Positions 23,715 to 31,166 of a DNA stretch of 35,730 nt are shown here, piece by piece. The notes under the pieces are model-generated. The model was not told where the DNA came from. It searched no databases and was given only the letters and a program-made list of their open reading frames with translations. Position 1 is the stretch's first letter. Every line of letters starts with the position of its first letter. The stretch is taken from NCBI GenBank assembly GCA_041738715.1, contig JBGSPI010000156.1, forward strand, positions 1 through 35,730, given 5' to 3'. A program made the translations under genes and the position numbers. The stretch is from Chamaesiphon sp041738715. Lineage in GTDB: Bacteria > Cyanobacteriota > Cyanobacteriia > Cyanobacteriales > Chamaesiphonaceae.

Positions 23715-23856
23715 GACAAGTGAGTGAGTGCAGATCTCCAGTGTGCGGCAATTACGTCTAGATCGCAATCTCGCTATGATGATAATCGTTGCCAACTATC
23801 TTAAATAACCGACTTCGATCGAACTGACTCCATCAATCTGTCTAGACTCTCGAACA

Positions 23857-24198
23857 ATGCTCTCCAAAATTAATACTTCCCGCCAATTGATGCAACCGAT
23901 ATTGGCAATCGTCAGTATCTGTCAGCTTTTCATCCCAATCGCACAAGCTGATCGATCATCGGCAGTCGATATCCCCGAAGAAGTCCTCAGAGCCGAAATC
24001 ATCACTGAAGCAAGATCGCCAATCGATGGGAAACCACTGTCGGCGATCGAATTTGCCGAGCTAGTCCTACAGATAGAACGACAAAGCGAACGTGATGATG
24101 GTACTGCGGCGATTGCCAATAACCCCCAAATTAAAAATCTATTGTTTTTAATTCGCCTGCGCGGATTTTTGAGGTCAGTGGGTATTCCGATTGAATAA
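23857..24198 (+). CDS. Small secreted cyanobacterial hypothetical protein
   Basis: A 113-residue protein with an N-terminal signal peptide (hydrophobic about 12-28, cleavage likely after AQA). The mature part carries the conserved-looking phrase VLRAEIITEARSPIDGKPLSA, followed by a helical region and a C-terminal IKNLLFLIRLRGFLRSV. I recall this pattern from short uncharacterised cyanobacterial proteins. Probably lumenal or periplasmic. It is convergent with the creatininase-family gene, 20 bp apart, and divergent from the glycine-zipper gene. Confidence 0.72.
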   Translation: MLSKINTSRQLMQPILAIVSICQLFIPIAQADRSSAVDIPEEVLRAEIITEARSPIDGKPLSAIEFAELVLQIERQSERDDGTAAIANNPQIKNLLFLIRLRGFLRSVGIPIE

Positions 24199-24218
24199 TG
24201 ATCAAAATCTACACCTTG

Positions 24219-24968
24219 TTACAGTGCGGCTAAAAATTCCAAGTAACTGGCGGTTAAATCTTTCACAGACAAGTCAAAAAATTGTTTACCATGTTCGGGC
24301 GTAGCCAGACTAGGATCTGAACCCATTCGCCCATCGGGATAGCGACGGCGAAAATCTGCGGCACCGAGAATTTTCCGCTCGGTGGAAAGATGATGGGGAT
24401 CTAAAGGGGCAGATTTAATCGCTTGAGGATAAATATATTGAGTCAGGGCAACTTCTGAAGGTGTAGCATGAGAACCCTCTCGATCGCCATATAATTCTTT
24501 TGCCAAGCGGTAGACACTATTGCCCATAAACCAGTTAGCGGTATAGCATTCCACTCGATCCGCATTGGGAATCTGCAAATCGGCTAAATGAGCATAAGTC
24601 TCCGAAAATGCAGCTTTGAGCGTGGCAATATTACCTCCATGACCATTGATAAAAAAGAATTTAGTAAATCCCGATCTGCTTAAACAAGTCAGATAATCCC
24701 GAATCACTAAGATCAGTGTACTAGGTCGCAAACTAATTGTCCCTGGAAAGTTAGTATGATGCAATGCCATCCCGACATTGATTGTCGGCGCAACTAGAGC
24801 ATTAGCCGCCTCGCCCACCGCGATCGCAATTGCTTCAGCACAAATAGCATCAGTGCCAATCAATCCCGTTGGGCCATGTTGTTCTGTCGAACCGATCGGT
24901 ATAATTATGCCAGTAGAACTCTGGAGATAACTATCAACTTCTGTCCAAGTAGTCAGGTGTAACTGCAT
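24219..24968 (-). CDS. Creatininase-family amidohydrolase
   Basis: A 249-residue member of the creatininase/MftE/FAPy-deformylase superfamily. Metal-ligand motifs are in place: IPIGSTEQHGPTGLIGTDAI (Glu29, His31, Asp40), INGHGGN with His110, and REGSHATPSEVAL. It should be a di-metal hydrolase of a ring or linear amide. Candidates are creatinine or formamidopyrimidine-type pyrimidine products; the substrate cannot be read from sequence. It is divergent from the response regulator gene, with about 190 bp between them, so it may be a regulator target. Confidence 0.87.
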   Translation of the reverse strand: MQLHLTTWTEVDSYLQSSTGIIIPIGSTEQHGPTGLIGTDAICAEAIAIAVGEAANALVAPTINVGMALHHTNFPGTISLRPSTLILVIRDYLTCLSRSGFTKFFFINGHGGNIATLKAAFSETYAHLADLQIPNADRVECYTANWFMGNSVYRLAKELYGDREGSHATPSEVALTQYIYPQAIKSAPLDPHHLSTERKILGAADFRRRYPDGRMGSDPSLATPEHGKQFFDLSVKDLTASYLEFLAAL

Positions 24969-25158
24969 CTGAATTAGGAATTAGGAACTATAAATGATCG
25001 ATGATGAATTGGGTGAATTGACAATCTTGACTGTTACCCATCCTGTCAATTGTAGTATTGTAACGGTGGCGATCGCCTGCTATTAATAATGTAGCTGGAA
25101 AAAATATTTCACTCCCCTTTTCCCTCAATTACGGCTAAATTCCTTTCACCAGTTAACT

Positions 25159-25920
25159 GTGATGATGCTCGCGCTTAATATGTCGAACCCATCTGCGCCT
25201 CAGACACCAGGCAATGTCACGAATCGCATTTTAGTTGTAGAAGATGAAGAATCGATCAGAGAATCGATCGTGTTGGGATTGGAAGAAGAGGGCTTTGACG
25301 TAATCGCGGTTGCCGACGGACAAAAAGCCTTAACCCAGTGCCAAACCGGAGCTAACCACAATAAAGAAGTTCCGTTTGACTTGATTATTCTCGATCTGAT
25401 GCTGCCCCAAGTCAATGGGCTAGATCTGTGTCGATTTTTACGTTATCAGGGCAATCACGTGCCAATTCTGATTGTCAGTGCCAAAACTACTGAAACCGAT
25501 CGAGTGTTAGGCTTGGAAGTCGGTGCAGATGACTATATTAGCAAACCTTTTAGTATGCGCGAGCTAATCGCTCGTTGTCGTGCTTTGCTTCGTCGCCATC
25601 GGCTCAACTTTACTCCCGACACTTCCGTGTTGCAATTCCAGGATATTGCCCTTTATCCTGCCGAGTGTCGGGTGCTGGTGCGGGGTACTTCTGTCAGTCT
25701 TTCACCAAAAGAGTTTCGACTACTAGAGCTATTTATGCAGCATCCTCGCCGTGTTTGGGCGCGGGAACAATTACTCGATCGCGTGTGGGGTGTTGACTTC
25801 ATCGGCGACCATAAAACCGTTGACGTACACATTCGCTGGTTACGCGAAAAACTTGAAATAAACCCTAGCCAGCCCCAGTATGTGATCACTGTCCGTGGTT
25901 TTGGCTATCGATTTGGATAA
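25159..25920 (+). CDS. OmpR-family response regulator, SphR-like
   Basis: A 253-residue DNA-binding response regulator. Receiver about 22-140: acidic pair VEDEE, acceptor Asp79 in LIILDLMLPQVNG, and SKPF lysine near 132. The winged-helix output domain follows, with SPKEFRLLELF, REQLLDRVWG, HKTVDVHIRWLREKL and VRGFGYRFG. The sequence resembles cyanobacterial SphR-type phosphate regulators, but no cognate SphS kinase is adjacent, so the name is left open; the nearby PstS-like/kinase pair is 22 kb away. GTG 25159, ATG 25162/25165 and ATG 25180 are all possible starts; the extra residues precede the receiver and do not alter it. Confidence 0.88.
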   Translation: MMMLALNMSNPSAPQTPGNVTNRILVVEDEESIRESIVLGLEEEGFDVIAVADGQKALTQCQTGANHNKEVPFDLIILDLMLPQVNGLDLCRFLRYQGNHVPILIVSAKTTETDRVLGLEVGADDYISKPFSMRELIARCRALLRRHRLNFTPDTSVLQFQDIALYPAECRVLVRGTSVSLSPKEFRLLELFMQHPRRVWAREQLLDRVWGVDFIGDHKTVDVHIRWLREKLEINPSQPQYVITVRGFGYRFG

Positions 25921-26043
25921 ATAATTAATATAATTAATAAGTTGTTGTGTGGAGCCAATCCACTTTCAAACTTAACTTCTCACTACATTCTAGTCAATCT
26001 CATTCACCCGCCCTACGAATCTCTAATTTTTCATCTCTCAACT

Positions 26044-26535
26044 ATGGCTTCTACATACTCCTTTGATATTGTCAGCGATTTCGATCGACAGGAATTGGTT
26101 AATGCACTCGACCAAACCAATCGAGAAATTATTAGTCGTTACGACCTGAAAGATACCCAAACAACTGTCGAACTAACTGAAGATAAAATTACAATTAACA
26201 CAGCTAGTGAGATGACACTCAATGCTGTCCATGATATGCTCCAATCCAAAGCAATTAAGCGAAATCTATCCTTAAAGATTTTCGACTATGGCAAGATTGA
26301 ATCGGCAAGTGGTAATCGAGTTCGTCAAGAAATCACCTTGAAAAAAGGTATTAGCCAAGAAATTGCCAAGCAAATTTCTAAACTAATTCGAGATGAGTTC
26401 AAAAAAATTCAAGCCTCGATTCAAGGTGACATAGTAAGGGTTACAGCTAAGGATAAAGATGAATTGCAAGCAGTAATTCAAAGATTAAAACAGGAAGATT
26501 TACCCGTAGCTCTACAATTTACTAACTATCGATGA
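26044..26535 (+). CDS. YajQ-family nucleotide-binding protein
   Basis: A 163-residue YajQ protein, two tandem ferredoxin-like domains: SFDIVSDFDRQELVNALDQ, ISRYDLKDT, LSLKIFDYGKIE, QEITLKKGISQEIAKQISKLIRDE and VRVTAKDKDELQAVIQRLK. Length and start fit the family; the frame is open to 25942, but ATG 26044 gives the conserved MASTYSFDIVSDF N-terminus. YajQ homologues bind nucleotides or RNA, and some bind cyclic di-GMP and act with transcription factors. That is of interest here because a GGDEF-EAL gene lies 1.1 kb downstream, though no direct link is shown. Confidence 0.92.
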   Translation: MASTYSFDIVSDFDRQELVNALDQTNREIISRYDLKDTQTTVELTEDKITINTASEMTLNAVHDMLQSKAIKRNLSLKIFDYGKIESASGNRVRQEITLKKGISQEIAKQISKLIRDEFKKIQASIQGDIVRVTAKDKDELQAVIQRLKQEDLPVALQFTNYR

Positions 26536-26624
26536 TTTGCTAAGTTCTACTGGGCAACTTTGTTGATATTTCGATCAATCTGTCAGGTCTCTTGGCTCCC
26601 CACTCATCATTTTCAATTACTCCT

Positions 26625-27224
26625 ATGCGCCTGAAGAGATTTCTCGCTCACATCAGTGTTACTGCGATGATCGCAATCGCTAATAGTAGATCGCTTCAGG
26701 CAACTGAACTAGCCCCAGGAGTAGTTTTAAAAGCTATATATACAGGACTGCGGCAAGTAGATACTACACGGGCAAATCCTCGACTCAGATGGAATGTGCG
26801 AAATGGAACATCTACTCCTTGTGGTCGAATTAGTGGCAGCATGTATTGTACCCGCAATAATACAATTTACATTACCCGACAACATATTCAGATGGCTTAT
26901 CAGCATGGGGACGCTGCATTAGCTTATATCCTTGCCCATGAATATGCTCATGCAGTGCAGACAGTTGGTAGATTTAGACCCCAGAATATTACGGCAACAG
27001 AGCTTCAGGCTGATTGTTTAGCGGGCTACTATATGGGCGTGATACCCAACGTTACATTCGATCGACAGGATATTCAGGAAATCGCCACTCTAGCCCATCG
27101 AATTGGTGATTATGAATATAATCATGCTCAACACCATGGCACCCCACAGCAGCGCACTCAAGCTGTCTTGACTGGTCTGCGGGCATCACAGCAGCAAGAT
27201 GGGATTGTTGCTTGTCGGATTTAG
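26625..27224 (+). CDS. Secreted neutral zinc metallopeptidase-like protein
   Basis: A 199-residue protein from ATG 26625, which gives an N-terminal signal peptide (MRLKRFLAHISVTAMIAIAN, cleavage near LQA). The zinc motif is HEYAH at 105-109, and Glu126 in TELQADCLAGYYMG is the third ligand, the arrangement of the YpfJ/'neutral zinc metallopeptidase' family. It is shorter than YpfJ but holds the catalytic core. A Cys pair (STPCGRISGSMYC) may form a disulfide, consistent with export. The frame reaches back to a TTG at 26592. No regulatory sites are obvious. Confidence 0.82.
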   Translation: MRLKRFLAHISVTAMIAIANSRSLQATELAPGVVLKAIYTGLRQVDTTRANPRLRWNVRNGTSTPCGRISGSMYCTRNNTIYITRQHIQMAYQHGDAALAYILAHEYAHAVQTVGRFRPQNITATELQADCLAGYYMGVIPNVTFDRQDIQEIATLAHRIGDYEYNHAQHHGTPQQRTQAVLTGLRASQQQDGIVACRI

Positions 27225-27242
27225 TCAAGGTTAGCAAATCTT

Positions 27243-27602
27243 CTATTTTCCATCTCCTAGACGTTCTTTCAGTTCTGTAGCATTGCGGAAACCAACGGCG
27301 ATCGCTGTACCATCTTTGATAAATAAGGGTCTTTTTAATAACATTACATCATCGTTAAAAGCCGTCACCCATTCAGCATCATCCCAGGTGTCTTTAATTT
27401 CATCGAGAGCACGATAAGATTGACCTGAAGTATTTCGCATTGGCTGATAGCCCAAACTTTTTACCCAACTAGCAATTTGCTCTTGAGTAGGGGGATGTTC
27501 TTTAGTATTAATAAATTCATAACTGATTTCCTGTGCTTCTAGCCATTGCAGAGCTTTTTTGCAAGTACCACAGGTAGGGATACCATAAACTTGAATTGAC
27601 AT
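27243..27602 (-). CDS. Spx/MgsR/ArsC-family thioredoxin-fold protein
   Basis: A 119-residue arsenate-reductase-family protein with a CxxC motif at the N-terminus (YGIPTCGTCKKALQWLE). The rest follows the family: INTKEHPPTQEQIASWVKSLG, SYRALDEIKDTW, and KRPLFIKDGTAIAVGF, in which the RPL motif shapes the thiolate pocket. It is 119 residues, as usual. Cyanobacterial homologues are Spx/YffB-like; true arsenate reductases of the glutaredoxin type share the fold. Convergent with the metallopeptidase gene, stops 18 bp apart. Confidence 0.87.
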   Translation of the reverse strand: MSIQVYGIPTCGTCKKALQWLEAQEISYEFINTKEHPPTQEQIASWVKSLGYQPMRNTSGQSYRALDEIKDTWDDAEWVTAFNDDVMLLKRPLFIKDGTAIAVGFRNATELKERLGDGK

Positions 27603-27674
27603 CTTGATAAATTATGAATTATGCAGCATGATTTGCAGTTGATATATACTATGATAATTGATAATTATATATAG

Positions 27675-29714
27675 TCAATCAGTGAGGCAAAAATCAGGAG
27701 CATTAGTTAAAACTCCGGCCCAATTGCTAGCTTGAATAATCAGAGATTGAAGATCGACAGCAGGAAGTGGACGACTGAATAAAAAACCTTGAACAGTATC
27801 ACATTGAATCGATCTTAAAAACTCAAATTGTTCAATTGTTTCCACGCCTTCTGCGATCGTATTCAGATCCAATTCACGCCCTAAGTTAACTATCGTTTTG
27901 ACAATGCCAGCATCCACGGTATTCACTTTTAGTTCTCGAATAAACGAGCGATCGATTTTGAGTCGATCTAGAGGTAAATACTTCAACGCAGCGAGAGAAG
28001 AGTAACCCGTCCCAAAATCATCTAAGGAGATTTTAACACCAATTGCCCGCAGTGATTCTAAAACGCGGATCGTCAGGTCTAAATCTTTAATTGCGATATT
28101 CTCGGTGATTTCTAATTCCAAGTAAATAGGTGCAAGTCCAGTTTCGGCTAAAATTGTTGTGATTGTATCGACTAGATTTGGGTTTTGGAGTTGTCTAACT
28201 GAAAGATTTACAGCGATCGGAAAATAGCCCAAGTCCATTTGTTGCCATAATTTATTTTGCTCACAAGCTACTCGTAATACCCATTTACCAATCCGATCGA
28301 TCGATCCAATTTCCTCAGCGATCGGAATAAATTCAGCGGGGCTAATTAGCCGAGCAGATCGATCTTGACAACGCAACAATGCTTCAACTCCAGTCATCAT
28401 TCCAGTTTGAATATCGATTTGTGGTTGATAGTGAAGAATTAATCGATCGTGCTCGATTGCTCGATATAAGATATTTTCTAGTCGCAATCGCTCGGTCGAT
28501 GTATGACCAAGGATCGAACTATAAATCTCATAATTATTTTTACCATTTTGTTTGGCTCGATATAGTGCTGCATCAGCTTGTTTGAGTAATGTCTCGCTAT
28601 CTTCTCCACAAGCTGATCCGATCGCAATTCCCATACTTGCTTTGATTTGAAGGGAGTTGGTTTTAAGTGTGGGAAAATCTCGATCAAATACAAAAGGAAG
28701 CTCAAAACAACTGAGGACTCGATCGGCAATTTCAATTACATTATCGACATTACTTAAGTGAGGAATTAAGAGTGTAAATTCATCTCCGCTCCAACGCGCA
28801 ACAACGGCGATATTCCCAAAATTATCTTGCAATCTTTGGGCAACTAATTGGAGAAAGCGATCGCCGACAGTATGTCCGAGACTATCATTAATAGTTTTAA
28901 ACCGATCCAAATCTATAAAAACTACAGCTAAAACCTGTTTGACTGGTAGCTTTTCAGCCAATGCTGCGGTTAATTTTTGCTGAAATAGTAGTCGATTAGG
29001 CAATCCGGTGAGGAAATCTTGATGGGAAGATTGTGGACGTGCCAAGAGTAGATCTCGTGAAATTGCTAAAGACAAGCGATCTCCAATTCCTTGGAGTGTT
29101 TGATGTTGATGGAGATCAAAATGTTTAGGTTCGGTATGCTGACACAGTAACAAGCCCCATAAGAGATCGTCAACGAAAATGGGGACAACCAAACAGATTG
29201 CCATGCCCAAATCCTGGAGCATATCTAAATAGGCTCGATCGAAGATTTGTAACGCAGATTCGGATTGCGGTTGTTGACTACTAGTGGTATGGATTGTGGT
29301 AGGCTGGAGCGAGTAAGCAACGATCGTATTGTTAGCTAAATCGATCGCTAATTGCTGACGGGAATTCGTACCAAGGCGCAAAAACTCACGCCACTTTACT
29401 GGTAAATAGCCAGATGGATATTTCTGTCCATAATTGAGTGGTAGCTTTTCACTATTAGTATTCCCCTCGCTAACAGTCATACCGCCATCAGTAGTAAACT
29501 GAAGAATCTCCACTCGATCTACACCCAGAAAATTTCGACTCAGGGCAATCGTTGTCTCAAACAAGTCTGTTAGAGAGATCCCCCCTTTTAAGGGCGGGGC
29601 TTGCTCTGACTTCGTGAGTTCGCCAAGCTCCAAAATTTTGCTCATCAATAGATCGAGCAATTCTTCGGCATCTAGTTGCGATCCCCCCCCATCTAGACTT
29701 TGCTGATCAATCAT
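27675..29714 (-). CDS. GAF-GGDEF-EAL protein (cyclic di-GMP turnover)
   Basis: A 679-residue soluble protein. A GAF domain (about 45-222, ending LSLAISRDLLLARPQ) precedes GGDEF (about 230-400: LTGLPNRLLF, FIDLDRFKTINDSLGH, and the active-site loop SGDEF at 309-313). An EAL domain follows (about 410-665) with EALLR at 444-448, DDFGTGYSS at 565-573 and ETIEQF. SGDEF is tolerated in active cyclases, and no RxxD inhibitory site precedes it. The EAL signature looks intact, so both synthesis and hydrolysis of c-di-GMP are possible. The GAF domain lacks an obvious bilin Cys-His pair, so it is not a clear phytochrome. It starts 43 bp from the divergent glcE-like gene. Residues 40-46 (PPLKGG) come from a palindromic repeat, and a G8 tract lies in codons 7-10. 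Confidence 0.93.
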   Translation of the reverse strand: MIDQQSLDGGGSQLDAEELLDLLMSKILELGELTKSEQAPPLKGGISLTDLFETTIALSRNFLGVDRVEILQFTTDGGMTVSEGNTNSEKLPLNYGQKYPSGYLPVKWREFLRLGTNSRQQLAIDLANNTIVAYSLQPTTIHTTSSQQPQSESALQIFDRAYLDMLQDLGMAICLVVPIFVDDLLWGLLLCQHTEPKHFDLHQHQTLQGIGDRLSLAISRDLLLARPQSSHQDFLTGLPNRLLFQQKLTAALAEKLPVKQVLAVVFIDLDRFKTINDSLGHTVGDRFLQLVAQRLQDNFGNIAVVARWSGDEFTLLIPHLSNVDNVIEIADRVLSCFELPFVFDRDFPTLKTNSLQIKASMGIAIGSACGEDSETLLKQADAALYRAKQNGKNNYEIYSSILGHTSTERLRLENILYRAIEHDRLILHYQPQIDIQTGMMTGVEALLRCQDRSARLISPAEFIPIAEEIGSIDRIGKWVLRVACEQNKLWQQMDLGYFPIAVNLSVRQLQNPNLVDTITTILAETGLAPIYLELEITENIAIKDLDLTIRVLESLRAIGVKISLDDFGTGYSSLAALKYLPLDRLKIDRSFIRELKVNTVDAGIVKTIVNLGRELDLNTIAEGVETIEQFEFLRSIQCDTVQGFLFSRPLPAVDLQSLIIQASNWAGVLTNAPDFCLTD
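29580..29599. repeat. Cyanobacterial CCCCC-TTTTAA-GGG palindromic repeat inside a CDS
   Basis: CCCCCCTTTTAAGGGCGGGG is a near-perfect palindrome of the common cyanobacterial 'CCCCTTTTTAAGGGG' intergenic repeat type. Here it lies in frame within the GAF-GGDEF-EAL gene, encoding the PPLKGG peptide just before the GAF domain, in a linker. Confidence 0.6.
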
Positions 29715-29757
29715 ACGTGTAGATAGCTAAATATTTTAAGATCGGAAGCCAAATTCT

Positions 29758-30978
29758 ATGCTCGATAGCATTAGTACAGTACCCCATGATATCTCCCTAC
29801 CTCTCAGTATACCCACCACAACAGTCGAGCTTGCGGAATTAGTCACGATTGCCCAGCAAGAGCGGACACCACTGCAAGTAGTTGGCAATAGCACCAAAAT
29901 AGATTGGGGGGGGCTAGTGACTGGAGCAACTAGAGTTGTCACCACCAAAAAACTCGATCGATTAATTGCTCATGCAGTAGGCGATTTGACAGTTACTGTC
30001 GAAGCCGGGATGACTCTACAGCAACTCCAAACAATTCTCGCTACCGCTGGACAATTTTTGCCATTAGATCCTGCTTATCCAGATCGAGCAACAATTGGCG
30101 GCATCATTGCGACTGCTGATACGGGTTCCCTCCGCCACCGCTATGGTGGTGTCCGAGATTTACTCTTGGGGATCAGCTTTATTCGCGCCGATGGCAAGAT
30201 TGCCAAGGCTGGTGGGCGAGTGGTGAAAAATGTTGCAGGATACGACATGATGAAGCTATTTACGGGTGCTTATGGCACACTCGGCATCTTAACCGAAGTA
30301 ACTTGGCGCGTTTATCCATTGCCGAGTGCTTCTGGTACAGTTATCCTCACAGGCGCAGTAGATCGGCTCAAGGAAGTAGCAAAAATTCTCCTCGCAAGTA
30401 CTCTAACCCCAATCTCAATTGACGTGGTTTCTACGGCATTTAGTCAGCAGCTAGAGATTAGCAACAGTCCCAGTCTCATCGTCAAATTTGCCACCGTAGC
30501 TGAGAGTATTGCCCAGCAATCTGCCCACTTACTAACTATCGGTAAAGGACTTGGTTTAAAAGGTGGAATGTGGCAAGGTGAGCAAGAACAGCAACTCTGG
30601 CATGGTATCCAGATTGGTGTATGGGGCAAGGAGTCAATCGGCTGTAAAATTGGTGCCAAACCAACCGGCGCAGTTGAGACGATCGATTTTCTGGATCGAT
30701 TGACTAGTAATCACTCTTTGGGCGTGATTCATCTCGCCAGTGGTATTGGTGCTTGTACACTCAAGGACATCAGCCAAATTTTGCCCCTCCGCAGTCAGTG
30801 TGAACAGGCTGGTGGGTTCCTGTCAGTTCTCCAAGCACCAATTGAAATCAAACAGCAAATTGATGTCTGGGGCTATCGGGGCAATGCTCTGCCGCTGATG
30901 CAAGCAATTAAATCCCAATTCGATCCGCAGGGTATTCTCAATCCTGGGCGGTGTTTTGAGGAAATTGAGGGTAGTTGA
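29758..30978 (+). CDS. glcE: FAD-binding oxidoreductase, glycolate dehydrogenase GlcE-like
   Basis: A 406-residue PCMH-type flavoprotein: the N-terminal FAD-binding fold (LQVVGNSTKIDWGG, VTVEAGMTLQQLQ, GQFLPLDPAYPDRATIGGIIATADTGS, RYGGVRDLLLGI, GGRVVKNVAGYDMMKLFTGAYGTLGIL) and a C-terminal FAD-oxidase cap (DPQGILNPGRCF). This matches GlcE, the second flavin subunit of glycolate dehydrogenase, which works with GlcD and the iron-sulfur GlcF in photorespiratory glycolate oxidation. glcD and glcF are not in the window; in cyanobacteria they are often unlinked. A G8 tract (29906-29913) lies in codons 50-52. A small-RNA promoter follows the stop. Confidence 0.85.
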   Translation: MLDSISTVPHDISLPLSIPTTTVELAELVTIAQQERTPLQVVGNSTKIDWGGLVTGATRVVTTKKLDRLIAHAVGDLTVTVEAGMTLQQLQTILATAGQFLPLDPAYPDRATIGGIIATADTGSLRHRYGGVRDLLLGISFIRADGKIAKAGGRVVKNVAGYDMMKLFTGAYGTLGILTEVTWRVYPLPSASGTVILTGAVDRLKEVAKILLASTLTPISIDVVSTAFSQQLEISNSPSLIVKFATVAESIAQQSAHLLTIGKGLGLKGGMWQGEQEQQLWHGIQIGVWGKESIGCKIGAKPTGAVETIDFLDRLTSNHSLGVIHLASGIGACTLKDISQILPLRSQCEQAGGFLSVLQAPIEIKQQIDVWGYRGNALPLMQAIKSQFDPQGILNPGRCFEEIEGS

Positions 30979-31000
30979 TGAATTAATTTGACTAGGGGTA

Positions 31001-31028
31001 TTGACAAATAACACAAATCGAGTATGAT
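31001..31028 (+). promoter_or_regulatory. Sigma-70-type promoter of a small RNA
   Basis: A perfect -35 TTGACA (31001-31006), a 16-bp spacer and a -10 TATGAT (31023-31028), one mismatch from TATAAT. This is the clearest consensus promoter I saw in the window. It lies right after glcE and points at a 65-nt stretch ending in a strong terminator. Confidence 0.75.
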
Positions 31029-31034
31029 TAATTT

Positions 31035-31099
31035 AGTGTGAGGAGCGAATCAATAAAGAAGACCGAGACGAAACACGGCCAGTCGTCGGTCTTCTTTTT
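31035..31099 (+). ncRNA. Predicted small RNA of about 65 nt
   Basis: A transcript starting about seven bases after the -10 box would begin (A)GUGUGAGGAGCGAAUCAAU and end at the T-run of a 12-bp terminator stem. There is no start codon or conserved short peptide in it, and no plus-strand gene follows (the HAD gene is convergent), so it is a free-standing RNA rather than a leader. The first ten bases GUGUGAGGAG are the reverse complement of the core of Yfr1, the cyanobacterial small RNA whose ultraconserved motif is ACUCCUCACAC. It could therefore pair with Yfr1 or act as a decoy; that is inference. GAGGAG could alternatively be a Shine-Dalgarno of a lost gene. Confidence 0.6.
31055..31099 (+). 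terminator. Rho-independent terminator, probably bidirectional
   Basis: A perfect 12-bp stem, AAAGAAGACCGA with TCGGTCTTCTTT, encloses a 19-nt loop that contains GGCC; the 3' arm runs into five T in all. It ends the predicted small RNA on the plus strand. On the minus strand the arm is followed by TTTATTGATT, so it may also end the convergent HAD gene transcript. Confidence 0.85.
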
Positions 31100-31166
31100 G
31101 ATTTTATATCCGGTAAGATCGTGGTAAGTCATAGACTGCTAGAACCGCTACAGTTAGCTCGGCAGA

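Noticed and set aside
27675..29714. Inactive diguanylate cyclase because the motif is SGDEF
   Set aside because: SGDEF occurs in active cyclases; the other catalytic and metal residues (FIDLDRFK, DxLGH) look normal, so inactivity is not supported.
31036..31060. A yfr1 gene on the minus strand (GCTCCTCACAC)
   Set aside because: Yfr1 needs a terminator hairpin after the motif. On the minus strand the motif is followed by A/T-rich sequence without a stem, while promoter and terminator fit the plus strand.
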